From Priapulus caudatus (Eukaryota > Priapulida > Priapulimorpha > Priapulimorphida > Priapulidae), in NCBI RefSeq assembly GCF_000485595.1, contig NW_014577067.1:618863-662375 (forward strand): a stretch of DNA of 43,513 bases. The letters are read 5' to 3'. The notes below the pieces were generated by a model, which saw only the letters and a program-made list of their open reading frames with translations, did not search any database and was not told the DNA's origin. The translations under genes were made by a program, and so were the position numbers. How positions within the stretch are numbered: the first letter of the stretch is position 1; each line of letters opens with the position of its first letter. Positions 9,510-20,235 of this stretch are shown piece by piece.

Positions 9510-12500
9510 GTCAGTTCGTCATACTACAGACTTTTTTTGTGATCCACAGATTCAACATCTAGATTAAACGTGTATTATTCAGTAAAGATTCAACGTAGGT
9601 TTAATGTGGGTACTACATATTGAAGGTAGATTTAACATAGATTCATTAAGATTTGACGTACGTTTATTGTAGATACTATAGATATACTGTAGATTTAACA
9701 AGGAACTGCTGTAGTTTCTACGCCTTTTGCCGGTGTTTGTGTATTGAAATAAATTGGACACGTTTAATTGCAGGATTTTGGTGTATTTATTAGCTCATCT
9801 GACGTAGTCAGATGCAGCTTGTAGAATCGCATGATCGTCCGTGCGTCCGGCCGTCCGTGCATGCGATCCGAAAACGAGTTGGGATGTTGAAGCTAGTGGT
9901 CAAAGGTCAAAGGTCAAGAGGTGTAAAAGAAGGGGGAACATTCCCTCCTTAACTTAAGGTATAGGGAGGAAATGCAGAATTGCAGCACAAATCTAAACGG
10001 CTCGACCTAGGCTCGTGATAGTCGGTGTATAGCATCATGGTAGGAAAAGCCATCACTGTGCCGAAATTCTTAACTTCAGTTTAATCAATCTTGAGATAAG
10101 TAATTGCAGAATTGAATCGTCAAACCTACCAATGAAAATTTGCCAGTTTTGTACTGTCCTTGGCATGGCACTCTCTGTCAACGTTACAGTAGTGTGCAAT
10201 GTCGGGATATGGTGGAGCATGCTGGCTTGCAGAGCCCTTTGGTTGACTGTCAGTCGAAATGTGTTGATCCTCCCCGATATTGAAGAAATCTGTACGTTAT
10301 ACGTGCGTTTACCTTACCTCTGCCCGCCATCTTCGTCGAAAGTTTGGACGCCGCGCGGCGAAATCAGAATGTACATTTCAATCGATGACGTAACTGATAC
10401 AGTAGCGTGCCGCGTGGGTGTTATTTGTTTATAAACAATTTAGTCTGACTGACTCTCCCTCTCTCTTCTCTCGCTCGCTCTCTCTCTCTCTTTTTCTTTC
10501 TCTCTTTCGCCCCCCTCTCTCTCTTCCTCTCTCTTGCTCTCTCTCCCTGCAATAAAAAAAATGTTTGCTGAAATGATGTGTATGCAACTGCGTATCTGCA
10601 TATCTGCGCCTAACAAAGGTGTCACTACGCACGACTGAAATGTTACGTTTATAACCGTAGCAACAGACCTCAGTCGAGATGAGCCCAGTCGCTCTGCGGC
10701 ACTTGTCTTAGATAGTTTTATAGGCATAGCTGAAGTGCAATGTGCCATTAATAATGGATAAATCGTGTGACATGCTGTAGTATCAGAATAAAGAATGATA
10801 TTGATAAGAATAACTTAATAGACAGAGACAAAATATATAAATCTGTTGTATAAAACCCCCAGCTAAATCTATTTATTATGTTACTTCTGACCTTATAGCA
10901 TTGATCAGAAATTGTACCATTCCTTTCTTTTTACATGATCATTGGTAAATAATATACGTTATCTTGATAACCAAAAAAAAAATATTGTAACTAAATAAGC
11001 AAACTGTTGCATTTCCCCCGTTTGTGACGACCATATTGTTCTCAGGTTTTACAAGAATGAACATATGGTAAAACCACAAAAGTACAACAGTTTTTCCCCG
11101 TTTGCGACGATCTTACTATTCTCAGCTTTCGCAAGAATGAATATATAGTAAAACCATAAAAGTACGACGAATACTCTCTGTTCGCGACCGCATTCACGGG
11201 AAAAGAATCTATGGTGAATAAGTAATACGGTAAATACTAAGCATCCCGATTTCTCCGTCCGCTCCGACGGCACACGTAGGTCGGAAGCAAGTCGATCGCC
11301 TGTCACCGCGTGGTGCTGGCGTGCTGCAGCCGCTACTTCCACGTGATGTTCACGTCGGAGATGTCCGAGCGCCACAGCGACCTCATCCCGATCAAGGACA
11401 TCGACGAGAGCGCGATGGAGGCGCTCGTCGAGTTTGCGTATACGGGCCGCATCGCGCTCGGCGTCGACAGCGTTCAGTCGGTGTTCTACGCGGCGTCCGT
11501 GCTGCAGCTGGAGGTGGTGTGCTGCGCGTGTGCGCGCTTCATGATCGCCAACCTGCACGCGTCGAACTGCCTCGGCATCCGCGCGTTCGCCGAGCAGCAC
11601 AACCACGCGGCGCTCATTGCCGCCGCCGACGCGTTCGCGTGCGAGCACTTCGTCGACGTCGCACTCAGCGAGGAGTTTCTCAACATGTCAGCGATGCACC
11701 TCGTACATATCATACGCTCGGATGATCTCAACTCGCCCTCGGGTAGGTGGTGGGAGGGGAGGAGAGGAGGGGAGGAGTTTCTCAACATGTCGGCGATGCA
11801 CCTCGTACATATCATACGCTCGGATGATCTCAACTCGCCCTCGGGTAGGTGGTGGGAGGGGAGGAGAGGAGGGGAGGAGTTTCTCAACATGTCGGCGATG
11901 CACCTCGTACATATCATACGCTCGGATGATCTCAACTCGCCCTCGGGTAGGTGGTGGGAGGGGAGGAGAGGAGGGGAGGAGTTTCTCAACATGTCGGCGA
12001 TGCACCTCGTACATATCATACGCTCGGATGATCTCAACTCGCCCTCGGGTAGGTGGTGGGAGAGGGGAGGGGAGGAGAGGAGAGAGGCGAGGAGGGGAGG
12101 AGAGGGGAGGAGAGGAGAGGAGAGGAGAGAGGAGAGGAGGAGAGGAGAGGAGGGGAGGGGAGGAGAGGAGGGGAGGAGTTTCTCAACATGTCAGCCGATC
12201 ACCTTAGTATCATATCATACGCTCGATGATCTGCAACTGCCCTCGGGTAGGCGTGACGATAAGCATTTTTAATCCTGGAGTGTGAAATCCCTCAGAATGT
12301 GCGCGTCGTAAATTGCACGCCCGCTACTTCATATGTGGTGGCATGGCACTGTTTGTGAAAAGTCTCTTACGGAATTAAGGGCCTAACCAAATGTACAGAC
12401 AAAAACGCGCGACCTGTCGCCCCAAAAGATATGAGCGAGGGCCGATGTTAAGTCATTTAATCTGGACTGACAGCAGGCGTCGATCTGTTTTCGAGGATGG

Positions 12501-15500
12501 GGGGAGCGAGGCAAAACTAAACAAAATCTTGAGGAAACGCTACTTTGAGGAGCGATGAAGACTAAGGATTCGGAATTTTCGAAATGGGGGGGGGAGGAAA
12601 AAAACTGAACAAAGAATCCCGAGAAAACCTATGTGAGGGAAACAAAGCGACCCAGCGTTTGGGATTTTGTTTTCATTTTTACCCTTTAAAACGCGATTTC
12701 TATTTGTGTATTTTTGCATGGCGGGAGGGGCGAATCTGAGAGAAACGTACTCGCAAACGCCCCTCTCCCCACTGCCATGAGGCGTAGTTTCTTGCGTTTT
12801 TTTTTTTTTTTTTGCTGTCTCATAACAATCATTTATGCTATTAAAAAACATTAATACATGTAAGCGGTATCATACTGGACCAAAATTGGCCACTGTCGTT
12901 TTATTTATATAAACTAGTAGGACACGCACGGCGTTGCCCGGAAATAAGGCATTCAGTTGGTGCCACTTGTTGAAAAAAAAATACCTCAAAAATGCCATTC
13001 TATGCTATCTATCTATATCTATCTATCTATGCTATCTATCTATCTATTAATGCTATTTATTTATCTATCTATCTATGCTATCTATCGCATCGGCATCTAC
13101 CCATGCCATTGCTATGCTATCCGTGTAATAACGTGTAATAAAATCACAACCGAAAAATCCATATGGCAAAATGGAATGCTCGCGCTCTGCTTTTTACTAT
13201 TGGCGGCGACTCCGCCCGCCCCCTCCCAGGCAGGATCGTCGCCCCTGGAGTGTGGCATGTCTAGAGAAGGTATACGCATCGTATTTATTGCACGGCCGTG
13301 GCTACTTTCAATGTGTGGCACTGCCTGTTGGAAGGTCTATTGGGGTTGTACCCATAGAAATAGTATAGATAACCAGTATAGTATGGTTTTATTACATCTA
13401 AATAGTATGGTTACCAGCGGTAATCTATACTATTATCTATGGCTGTATGTATATACGATGTACAGGGGATAGGGCGCCGGAGCAAACCGCGTCTGTTGGC
13501 GGTCAGGATATCGTTTGGTCGAATGGCTACTGTACTAATTACTAATGTCACGGGACGGACCTAGTGAATTAATAAAAAATACTTTATGTTATTTCCTGGA
13601 GGTTCTGCAATGAAAACATTTTCTATGCTACAATATTGCATAAAGTATATTTAAGAGAATTGCGTTCTAATTAACAAAGTTTTGGGAGGGGCGATTCGAA
13701 GGAGCAAGGTGCTTGTGAGTTTAGTCAAATGTAAACAAAACGAATTTGTAACCACCATAGAATATACAGGTATCACATGTGTTAATTTGTCCATGTGTAT
13801 AAAACACATGTATTCGTATATGCTATAGGCCTCCGTTAAGCAAGCGAATACCTTAAAGGCATAATTGCGACCGATCGATTATGCAAAAGTTGACGAATGC
13901 TAGCAGTAAGCTGCACCTTGTGTAGTTAATAAGTACATTACCTTATATGCCAAACGCGTATTAGTTTTGTCCAATTATCACTGCTTAATTACTAAGAAAT
14001 GTCTATTGAAATCGGCGTAAATTTTTGGTAATGTGGCGACACGGACGGCTAAATTTATTGCCAACAAAATAAACATCGAGTTCGGTTCGGTGACGGTCAG
14101 CATGTTTGCTACAGGAATGTTTGAGGCATCGAATGTGTTTTGTCCCGGNNNNNNNNNNNNNNNNNNNNNNNNNACCTCGTACATATCAGACGCTGGGATG
14201 AGCTCAACTCGCCGGGGGGTAGGTGGTGGGAGGGGAGGAGAGGAGGGGAGGAGTTTCTCAACATGTCGGCGATGCACCTCGTACATATCATACGCTCGGA
14301 TGATCTCAACTCGCCCTCGGGTAGGTGGTGGGAGGGGAGAGAGGAGGGGAGGAGAGTAGGGGAGGGGAGGAGAGAAGAGACACGAGGCTTGTTAGAGACA
14401 CGAGGCAGTAATCTGGTGGATTTGAACGTGTTCCTTTGTGTGTTGCAGAGATAGAAGTCTATGAAGCAGTGATGCGGTGGATGGGCCACGATCCAAGCGT
14501 GCGCAAGAAATTCCTATCCATCGTTTTGGGCAGAGTTCGGCTGCCTCTCCTTCCAGCTCACTATATCATGCATGTGGTAATGATACGTTTATCGATAGTA
14601 ATACTTGTAAAAATAATATCATGAATACATGAGTCAGTACATCACCATCATCATCATTCGCATACTCCTGATAGTATTCATAAGAAACCCATATAGATGT
14701 ATGTAATCAGTACCAGATCTGTACGCTGGTAGTAGTGAGAGATTAGCATGCAGTTTACAGCCAAACCATAGCCTACATACCATGATAGTATGTGTTTTAT
14801 AATTGTATAATAGTAGCATTATACGTGATGTAATATAGATGCTATTACATTAAAAGTTAAAACTATTTGTATTGAAACAAGCCAATATAATCTGCGTTGT
14901 GTACATTGAGATCTACTGGCTTGGATTACAGGTAGAATTGGAGGAATTGCTCAAGAAGGATCACACCTGCCGGGACTACCTCGACGAAGCCAAGAATTAT
15001 CAGTTGGTGCAGTCAGGTGTCGTTACCACGTCCAGACCACATCTAGGCGACAGAACGAAACCCAGGAAAAGTTACGCAGGTAATCAGGAGGAGCTAATTA
15101 ATCATGCGCACGTTCAGTGCAGTCGTAAATGGCAATCCAAGATAATAGTTCTAATAGCGAGACAGCTATAGTCATTTTCTGTTCGACGCAGGTCTGATAA
15201 ATTTGATGAACGTGCGCGTGCATTATTATCATTTATTCATTTAGCCTTCATCATTGTTTTCACTTGCATCGTCGTTAACCTTACGATGTTACCTAATGAC
15301 CCTGCATCACGGGAACTCATCGTTATCCAACACTCTGCTTCGTGCATGGCAGGAGTGATCTTCTGTGTCGGCGGGCGGGGCGCGTCTGGTGACCCATTCC
15401 GCAGCATCGAGTGCTACAACCTGCGCTGCGATACGTGGGTCAGGGTCACTGACATGAGCACCAGGCGGCGCCACGTTGGGGTCGTCGCAGCCGGCGGTAA

Positions 15501-18500
15501 GAGCGAACATGGGAACTGCGTTGTTCTTTTGTTGTGGTTGAGGAAATAACTTAAAATAATGTACAATTTTACTCACATTGTATGCATTAGATTCATGCAT
15601 TACCTCTCCATTAGAAATGATGGAGATTCTCAGATTTATATATTAGCAAAATTATTAAAAATATGTTAAATATTTCCAATTCAAATTACATGTAACAATA
15701 TGATTGCTATATCTGCGATCTTTTCAGAGATTCTTGGAGCATATAACCATTTTAGTGTCTATGTATAAACAAAAAGATGACGAAATGTGTTAAACGAGTA
15801 ATTCCTAGTATTTATTTTTCCAAGCTTCTCCATAGTGATATTTTTTGTGTATACTGTTAGACAATGTCATAAATGAAATATATATCACAGGTAAAAAGTA
15901 GCGAAAATCAATAATTCAGGATTAAAATTTGAAATCCAAGATTCGAAGTGATGTGCTAACTCTCTCTCTTGCTTTGCGCGGGTGTCGTGCAGGCAAGCTC
16001 TATGCAATAGGAGGCCATGATGGCAAACAGCATCTGAGTAGTGGTGAGGTGTTCGACCCACAGACTGGATTGTGGAAGGCTCTCGCATGCATGGCTAGTC
16101 AAAGGTACTGCATTCTTACACCATTATCAATCGCCACAGGGTTCATGCCAATAAAGTGGATGTACCCTCGCAATGGTTGTATTTACTGTGGCACCTTAAG
16201 GATAGTCTCAAGGTTTTAGGAAAATTTTTTACCGATTTTTCATTTTCAACTTTATTCGATGGCTAACACTATGTGCCACCTGTGTACATGCTCATTTCTC
16301 CATATAACGGTACATGTGAACTGTCAGAGCGTTTTGTTTGCCCGCGTACATGTGTAGTAAGCAGCTGCTGCCTTCATTATGACATCAGAGACATGATACA
16401 ATCATGATATTCACTAAGCCAGTATCATTCAGCATCAACCCTGCTACAGCTGTCATTACATGTATTCATGTACATTCATGTACATCTGCTAGTGATCCAA
16501 CAAGTATCCCAAAATAGTTCTAAGACCTCGCAACACACCTTACTGTAGTAGGCGCGCGTTTGTTGACATATTAGCTTTGTGACGTCAGGATGAGTGGAGT
16601 TCACGCGTTCTGCGATGGTAACCTCGTAATTTCTCAGAATTTCTCAAGGTGCATGGAACATTTTACCAATTTAGTGGTGTCAGTTAGTCATGGATATGTC
16701 GCAGTAATTACTAACAGTAGATATTTCACATACGTTCACCCATTTTGCACACAGGCGGTCACTCATTGTGAAAAATAGAAAAACGATGATTTCTCCGTTT
16801 CGATTTCTCACATAGTAGCCGATGTATAAATGGATATTTCTCTGTGATTACAACTCGGATTAATTTAATTTTACACTCGTTTTAATGGTAACATATTTCT
16901 GTAAAGAAGTGCGTCAGGCATTGTTATTAAGTGCCGTATTTTATTAGTTATGCCTCTTTATTCGCTAAAATTTTCAATTCTAACACACAACTTGATTTTT
17001 AAGCAGTTTTTTTTCCAGTTTTCTCGGTAAATATGAAAATTAAAGAAAAATCCAGACGTACTATTTTGGTCCATATTGTGCTTAACATGTGGCAAAAATT
17101 TTGTATCCTCACTCTTTCTGGTAGTTGAGAAATATCCAAAATACCATTTTTACATAAAAATTCAAAATTTGTGTGGTAACATAATTAGGTGCTGGAAATT
17201 TCATGAAATTTTTTGGCTTGAGCATGGAGATATATCTCCTCTATAAATAAAACAAGTGATTGATTTGATTCATTTGCCAATAAACGTTTAATCTTCACTA
17301 GAGCAATACCCGTGCAAAAGGTGGAGAGTATCCTTAATGCCGATGTTAGTGTATGGGTCACCCTGACTGGAACGGACTAATAAGTGAAATAAGAGAATGA
17401 GAAAATACTTCCAATACGGACTTCTACTATTTACACAATTAGGAGTACTAAACTATTCTTCTTGTGTTTACATTTATGCTTCAATGGCGATTACTATCTT
17501 ATAGATACTATCTTGATACTATTCTGGGATTTTTTTTGGAAATGCCACAGACGTGGTTGTGACTAGAATTGAAAATTTTAGCGAATAAAGAGGCATAACT
17601 AATAAAATACGGCACTTAATAACAATGCCTGACGCACTTCTTTACAGAAATATGTTACCATTAAAACGAGTGTAAAATTAAATTAATCCGAGTTGTAATC
17701 ACAGAGAAATATCCATTTATACATCGGCTACTATGTCAGAAATCGAAACGGAGAAATCATCGTTTTTCTATTTTTCACAATGAGTGACCGCCTGTGTGTA
17801 AAATGGGTGAACGTATGTGATATATCTATTGTTAGTACATACTGCGACATATCCATGACTAACTGACACCACTAAATTGGTAAAATGTTCCATGCACCTT
17901 GAGAAATTCTGAGAAATTACACAGCCAACTTTGTTTAGGACCAAAAGGAGATTCAGTTTGATTTTTATTTATCATTATTGGGAATAGTGGATACCTATGC
18001 CTATGCCAGCGTTGTCGTAGTTGGTAAATGAAGTCGTTGCACAGAGCGAACTTTCACCGTATTGCAGACGAGGCATCGCGGTCGGCTGCCTGGGCGGCCC
18101 GATCTACGCCGTGGGTGGGTTGGACGACAACCAGTGCTACAACGCCGTCGAGCGATACGATTTCAAGTCCGATCAGTGGAGCTTCGTGGCTTCGATGAAC
18201 TACCCGCGAGGGGGCGTCGGCGTCGCTGCCCTCAAGGTGAGACGGCTGAATGGTAGTGTGGCAGTGGCCTGATGTAATCGTGTATGTATAACGTGGTGTA
18301 GTATTATCATTAACTGGTGTACGGCAGAAGTAAGTAATGCAAAAACACAACGTACACGCATGCAGAAATGCACGCACACATGCATGCACGCACGCACGTA
18401 CTTACACGTACATACACGAACGTACACGCACGCACGCATGCACGCACGCACGCACAAATGCCTCTCGAGAGTTGCATTTTCTTTTGTTAACACGTATTGT

Positions 18501-20126
18501 TAATACCTATAACGTGTTCGATCACCGTAGCGCCGTACGTTGCCATCATTAGCGCTTACGCTCCCCCGCTCGCTTGCAGGGTCTGCTGTATGCGTGCGGT
18601 GGAAATGACGGCATGTCGTCGCTGAGCTCCTGCGAGTGCTACGACCCGCACCTGAACAAGTGGACGGAGATCGCGCCGATGCACACGCGCCGCGCGGGTG
18701 CCGGAGTGACCGTGCTCAGCAGGCATCTCTACGTGCTAGGTACGCTCAGCAGGCATCTCTACGTGCCTGTTGGTTGTTGTCCTGCCTGCGCGTCACGTCC
18801 AGCCGGTCAGCTTACCTGTGGTAGCCGTATGCGCGTCACGTCCAGCCGGTCAGCTTACCTGTGGTAGCCGTATGCACGTCACGACCAGCCGGTCAGCTCA
18901 CCTGTGGTAGCCGTATGCGCGTCACGTCCAGCCGGTCAGCTTACCTGTGGTAGCCGTGTGCACGTCACGTCCAGCCGGTCAGCTTACCTGTGGTAGCCTA
19001 GCTAGACGAAAGGACAGAGGAATGTCATTGCTTTTGTTGGACTGTACGGCGGGACACGCATGGACAGGTTGACGAATTAGTAGATGAGAGAATTTACAGA
19101 TTAGTAGATGGGCGCATTGACGGATTAGTATATGAGTGAATTTACGGATTAGTAGGTGGGCGCATTGACAGATTAGTAGATGGACGCATTGACGGATTAG
19201 CAGATACGTGTAATGATAGATAAATGCTGGCTGACATGATGATAGGATGGCGCCGCTGTAAGAGTCGGTTCACGCATCACTCGTATCTCCTGCGCTTGCA
19301 GGCGGCTTCGACGACAACGCGCCGCTGGCGTCCGTGGAGCGGTACGACACCGAGACGAACTCGTGGAGCGATATCGCGTCGATGTCGAGCTGTCGAGGCG
19401 GCGTGGGGGTCGCGACGCTCTCGGGTCGCATCTACGCCGTCGGAGGTCACGACGGGTCACAGTACCTAGACAGCGTCGAGGCGTACGATGCAGTCAACGA
19501 CAGGTGAGCGTGACAATAGTGTCACGAGACATTTAAAAAAATCCTTTCTCCACTTTTGTCGTAGCCTACCACTGCATCGTGATACATTAGGTCCAAGTAG
19601 ATGGCACCTCTTCTCCTAATTCTATGCTATGATTCGTTTAATTGGGGAATAAGAAGTATTGATTATTCCTTTCTTGGTAACCTATTCAAATCATCACAAA
19701 GGTACAGTCATTTAACTGTGAAAGGCAGCTTGCCATAGTCATACCATAGGGTAGTCGTGATATTTAAAGGTACCGTGGCTACGATGATATTTTAGAAAGT
19801 AGTTGTCATATTGTTATTTTAAAAGGTAATTTCATCCATTTTTAGGATGATGCTTATCACTCATGTTGTTACTCTCTCGTTATGTCATCATTCAGTCACC
19901 TTGTGTGTGTGGTTTGTGTGAGGGCTAGGCATTCTCTGTTTGCATTTATTGTAGCTGGGAGCTTGTCTGCAGCATCAGTACATGCAGGGCTGGAGCAGGT
20001 GTAGCATGGTGTGAAGTCTCTGTAAGAGATCTCCACATCAGCAACAGCATCGTCGAAAACACTCCGGTGAAAGCGGTGAGTGCTTGGTTTACTGCTATGT
20101 ATATATCGGCTCAATTTCTTAATTGA
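9372..20126 (+). CDS. KLHL8: Kelch-like protein 8 (BTB-BACK-Kelch), ten exons
   Basis: Family role: substrate adaptor of a CUL3-RBX1 ubiquitin ligase. The BTB domain dimerises and binds CUL3, and the Kelch propeller binds the target. The C. elegans relative KEL-8 acts on rapsyn at synapses. Seen here: exons 9372-9509, 11280-11742, 14449-14576, 14932-15079, 15353-15496, 15993-16104, 18068-18236, 18580-18739, 19302-19503 and 19955-20126. All have GT/AG borders and consistent phases, giving about 611 aa; as I recall, human KLHL8 is 620. BTB is about residues 30-133 (LCDVTLQ at 40-46), BACK about 138-243, and six Kelch repeats about 293-575 with GG pairs (YAIGGHDG, YAVGGLDDN, YACGGNDG, GGFDDN, YAVGGHDG). 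The stretch CVGGRGASGDPFRSIECY and the PHL(N/D)KW repeat point to KLHL8 and not another KLHL. The Met at 9372 is preferred over the in-frame Met at 9303 (which would give 634 aa) because it has G at -3 and G at +4; an in-frame TAG lies at 9276. Nearest gene is convergent LDH. The 3' end is uncertain (see last exon). Confidence 0.93.
10440..10550. repeat. CT-rich microsatellite in KLHL8 intron 1
   Basis: ctctctctc and ttctctc runs; the Arg/Glu-rich open frames on the - strand here are artefacts of the repeat. Confidence 0.85.
11015..11175. repeat. Two-unit tandem repeat of about 81 bp
   Basis: ccccgtttgtgacgac...agaatgaacatatggtaaaa and ccccgtttgcgacgat...agaatgaatatatagtaaaa are two diverged neighbouring units, ending about 100 bp before exon 2. 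Confidence 0.8.
11280..11742 (+). CDS. KLHL8: KLHL8 exon 2 (BTB core and first half of BACK)
   Basis: Acceptor acgtag|GTC GGA AGC, donor CCC TCG G|GTAGGT, ending in phase 1. Encodes SIACHRVVLACCSRYF, then the conserved FAYTGRIAL and FYAASVLQLEVV of BTB, then SNCLGIRAFAEQHNH at the start of BACK. Very GC-rich, with G/C at most third positions. The last 24 codons (from 11670) and the donor recur as a minisatellite downstream, so the true exon end is the first of several identical donors. Confidence 0.9.
11670..12250 (+). repeat. 102-bp minisatellite spanning KLHL8 exon 2 end and its splice donor
   Basis: Units begin with gaggagtttctcaacatg at 11670, 11772, 11874 and 11976 (exactly 102 bp apart), and a degraded fifth at 12173 after an expanded G/A tract. 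Each unit holds the last 72 exon bases, the donor G|GTAGGT and 29 bp of GGGAGG-rich intron. Because 102 is divisible by 3, the coding frame stays open through four units. The fifth unit has indels, like other gap-filled parts of this window. Confidence 0.92.
13005..13085. repeat. CTAT microsatellite
   Basis: Imperfect (ctat)n with interspersed atgctatc words. Confidence 0.85.
14149..14173. other. Assembly gap (25 N)
   Basis: Run of N inside KLHL8 intron 2, directly before displaced units of the 102-bp minisatellite. The true length is unknown. Confidence 0.98.
14174..14380 (+). repeat. Further units of the 102-bp exon/donor minisatellite, after an N gap
   Basis: A partial diverged unit starts right after the Ns (acctcgtacatatcagac at 14174) and a near-perfect one at 14248, then a G/A-rich tail. 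They lie 1.9 kb from the main array, just before exon 3, and may be array units separated by misassembly. Confidence 0.85.
14449..14576 (+). CDS. KLHL8: KLHL8 exon 3 (second half of BACK)
   Basis: Acceptor gtgttgcag|AG, donor CAT GTG|GTAATG, phases 1 to 0. Encodes EVYEAVMRWMGHDP followed by VRLPLLPAHYIM, the usual helix pair of BACK. It lies just after a G/A-rich repeat and an assembly gap. Confidence 0.9.
14932..15079 (+). CDS. KLHL8: KLHL8 exon 4 (BACK end and linker)
   Basis: Acceptor gattacag|GTA, donor TAC GCA G|GTAATC, ending in phase 1. Encodes CRDYLDEAKNYQL, the conserved end of the BACK region, then a linker with TKPRKSYAG leading into the propeller. Confidence 0.9.
15353..15496 (+). 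CDS. KLHL8: KLHL8 exon 5 (Kelch repeat 1)
   Basis: Acceptor catggcag|GA, donor GCC GGC G|GTAAGA, phases 1 to 1. Encodes VIFCVGGRGASGDPFRS and RRRHVGVVAAGG, the most KLHL8-specific part of the protein. Confidence 0.93.
15993..16104 (+). CDS. KLHL8: KLHL8 exon 6 (Kelch repeat 2)
   Basis: Acceptor cgtgcag|GC, donor AGT CAA AG|GTACTG, phases 1 to 2. Encodes KLYAIGGHDGKQHLSSGE and the WKALACMASQR end of the blade. Confidence 0.93.
16105..18067 (+). other. KLHL8 intron 6
   Basis: Largest intron apart from intron 2. Mostly taken up by the foldback pair at 16625-17920. No coding sequence recognised. Confidence 0.8.
16625..17920. mobile_element. Large foldback element in KLHL8 intron 6
   Basis: Left arm 16625-16985 (gtaatttctcagaatttctc to gctaaaattttcaattcta) is mirrored by right arm 17567-17920 at high identity. 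The loop is about 580 bp without coding sequence. A third, partial copy of the left arm lies at 26890-27130 in reverse orientation and extends the match outward to about 16555. Confidence 0.88.
18068..18236 (+). CDS. KLHL8: KLHL8 exon 7 (Kelch repeat 3)
   Basis: Acceptor tattgcag|A, donor CTC AAG|GTGAGA, phases 2 to 0. Encodes RRGIAVGCLGGPIYAVGG, then DDNQCYNAVERYD and NYPRGGVGVAALK. Confidence 0.94.
18340..18460. repeat. ACGC/ATGC microsatellite in KLHL8 intron 7
   Basis: Runs of acgcacgc, atgcacgc and acgtacac words; short His/Thr/Arg open frames on both strands are artefacts. Confidence 0.88.
18580..18739 (+). CDS. KLHL8: KLHL8 exon 8 (Kelch repeat 4)
   Basis: Acceptor gcttgcag|GGT, donor GTG CTA G|GTACGC, ending in phase 1. 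Encodes YACGGNDGMSSLSSCECYD and HTRRAGAGVTVLS. A 20-bp run spanning the exon end is repeated just after the donor (about 18711-18735 and 18743-18765), a small duplication that copies the end of the exon into the intron. Confidence 0.93.
18791..19001. repeat. 43-bp tandem repeat, five units, in KLHL8 intron 8
   Basis: cgtcacgtccagccggtcag starts at 18791, 18834, 18877, 18920 and 18963, with few differences between units. Confidence 0.95.
19069..19206. repeat. 24-bp tandem repeat, about six units, in KLHL8 intron 8
   Basis: cggattagtagatgggcgca-type units alternate between gggcgcattga and gagtgaattta forms. Confidence 0.88.
19302..19503 (+). CDS. KLHL8: KLHL8 exon 9 (Kelch repeats 5 and 6)
   Basis: Acceptor gcttgcag|GC, donor AAC GAC AG|GTGAGC, phases 1 to 2. 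Encodes GGFDDNAPLASVERYD, CRGGVGVATLSGRIYAVGG and HDGSQYLDSVEAYDAV. Confidence 0.93.
19955..20126 (+). CDS. KLHL8: KLHL8 exon 10 (C-terminus, end uncertain)
   Basis: Acceptor tattgtag|C completes a Ser codon, followed by WELVCSISTCRAGAGVAW, which closes the sixth blade. Reading on gives a TGA at 20124-20126. A strong donor-like AAA GCG|GTGAGT at 20076 could instead splice to a short final exon that I cannot identify. The residues up to that site already match the usual length of the KLHL8 tail, so the final 17 residues may be intronic. Confidence 0.8.
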
Positions 20127-20235
20127 AATTAATTGAAATTAATTTAGCAGCAGTTTCAGCGTGTCACGTGACTGTTTCTGTCATTGGTGAGTATGTCAAT
20201 TTATCACTATCCATCATGAATTGTTAAGCGTCATG

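Larger units (their letters stand above)
9510..11279 (+). other. KLHL8 intron 1
   Basis: Contains a weak degenerate repeat of (gt)agattTAAC/gattcaac words (about 9545-9710), a pyrimidine microsatellite (10440-10550), and a two-unit tandem repeat (11015-11175). No other coding sequence recognised. Confidence 0.8.
11743..14448 (+). other. KLHL8 intron 2
   Basis: Besides the 102-bp arrays and the N gap it holds a G/A tract (12055-12175), a (CTAT)n microsatellite (13005-13085) and a small inverted repeat (13349-13444, ccatagaaatagtatagata mirrored). Nothing else coding is seen. Confidence 0.75.

Noticed and set aside
11049-11648. Minus-strand 199-codon ORF opposite exon 2
   Set aside because: Shadow frame of the GC-rich exon, rich in Arg/Val/Glu, with no recognisable domain.
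11310-12272. Single 320-codon ORF as an independent gene
   Set aside because: It is KLHL8 exon 2 running through in-frame copies of its own end; the normal donor at 11742 joins in phase to exon 3.
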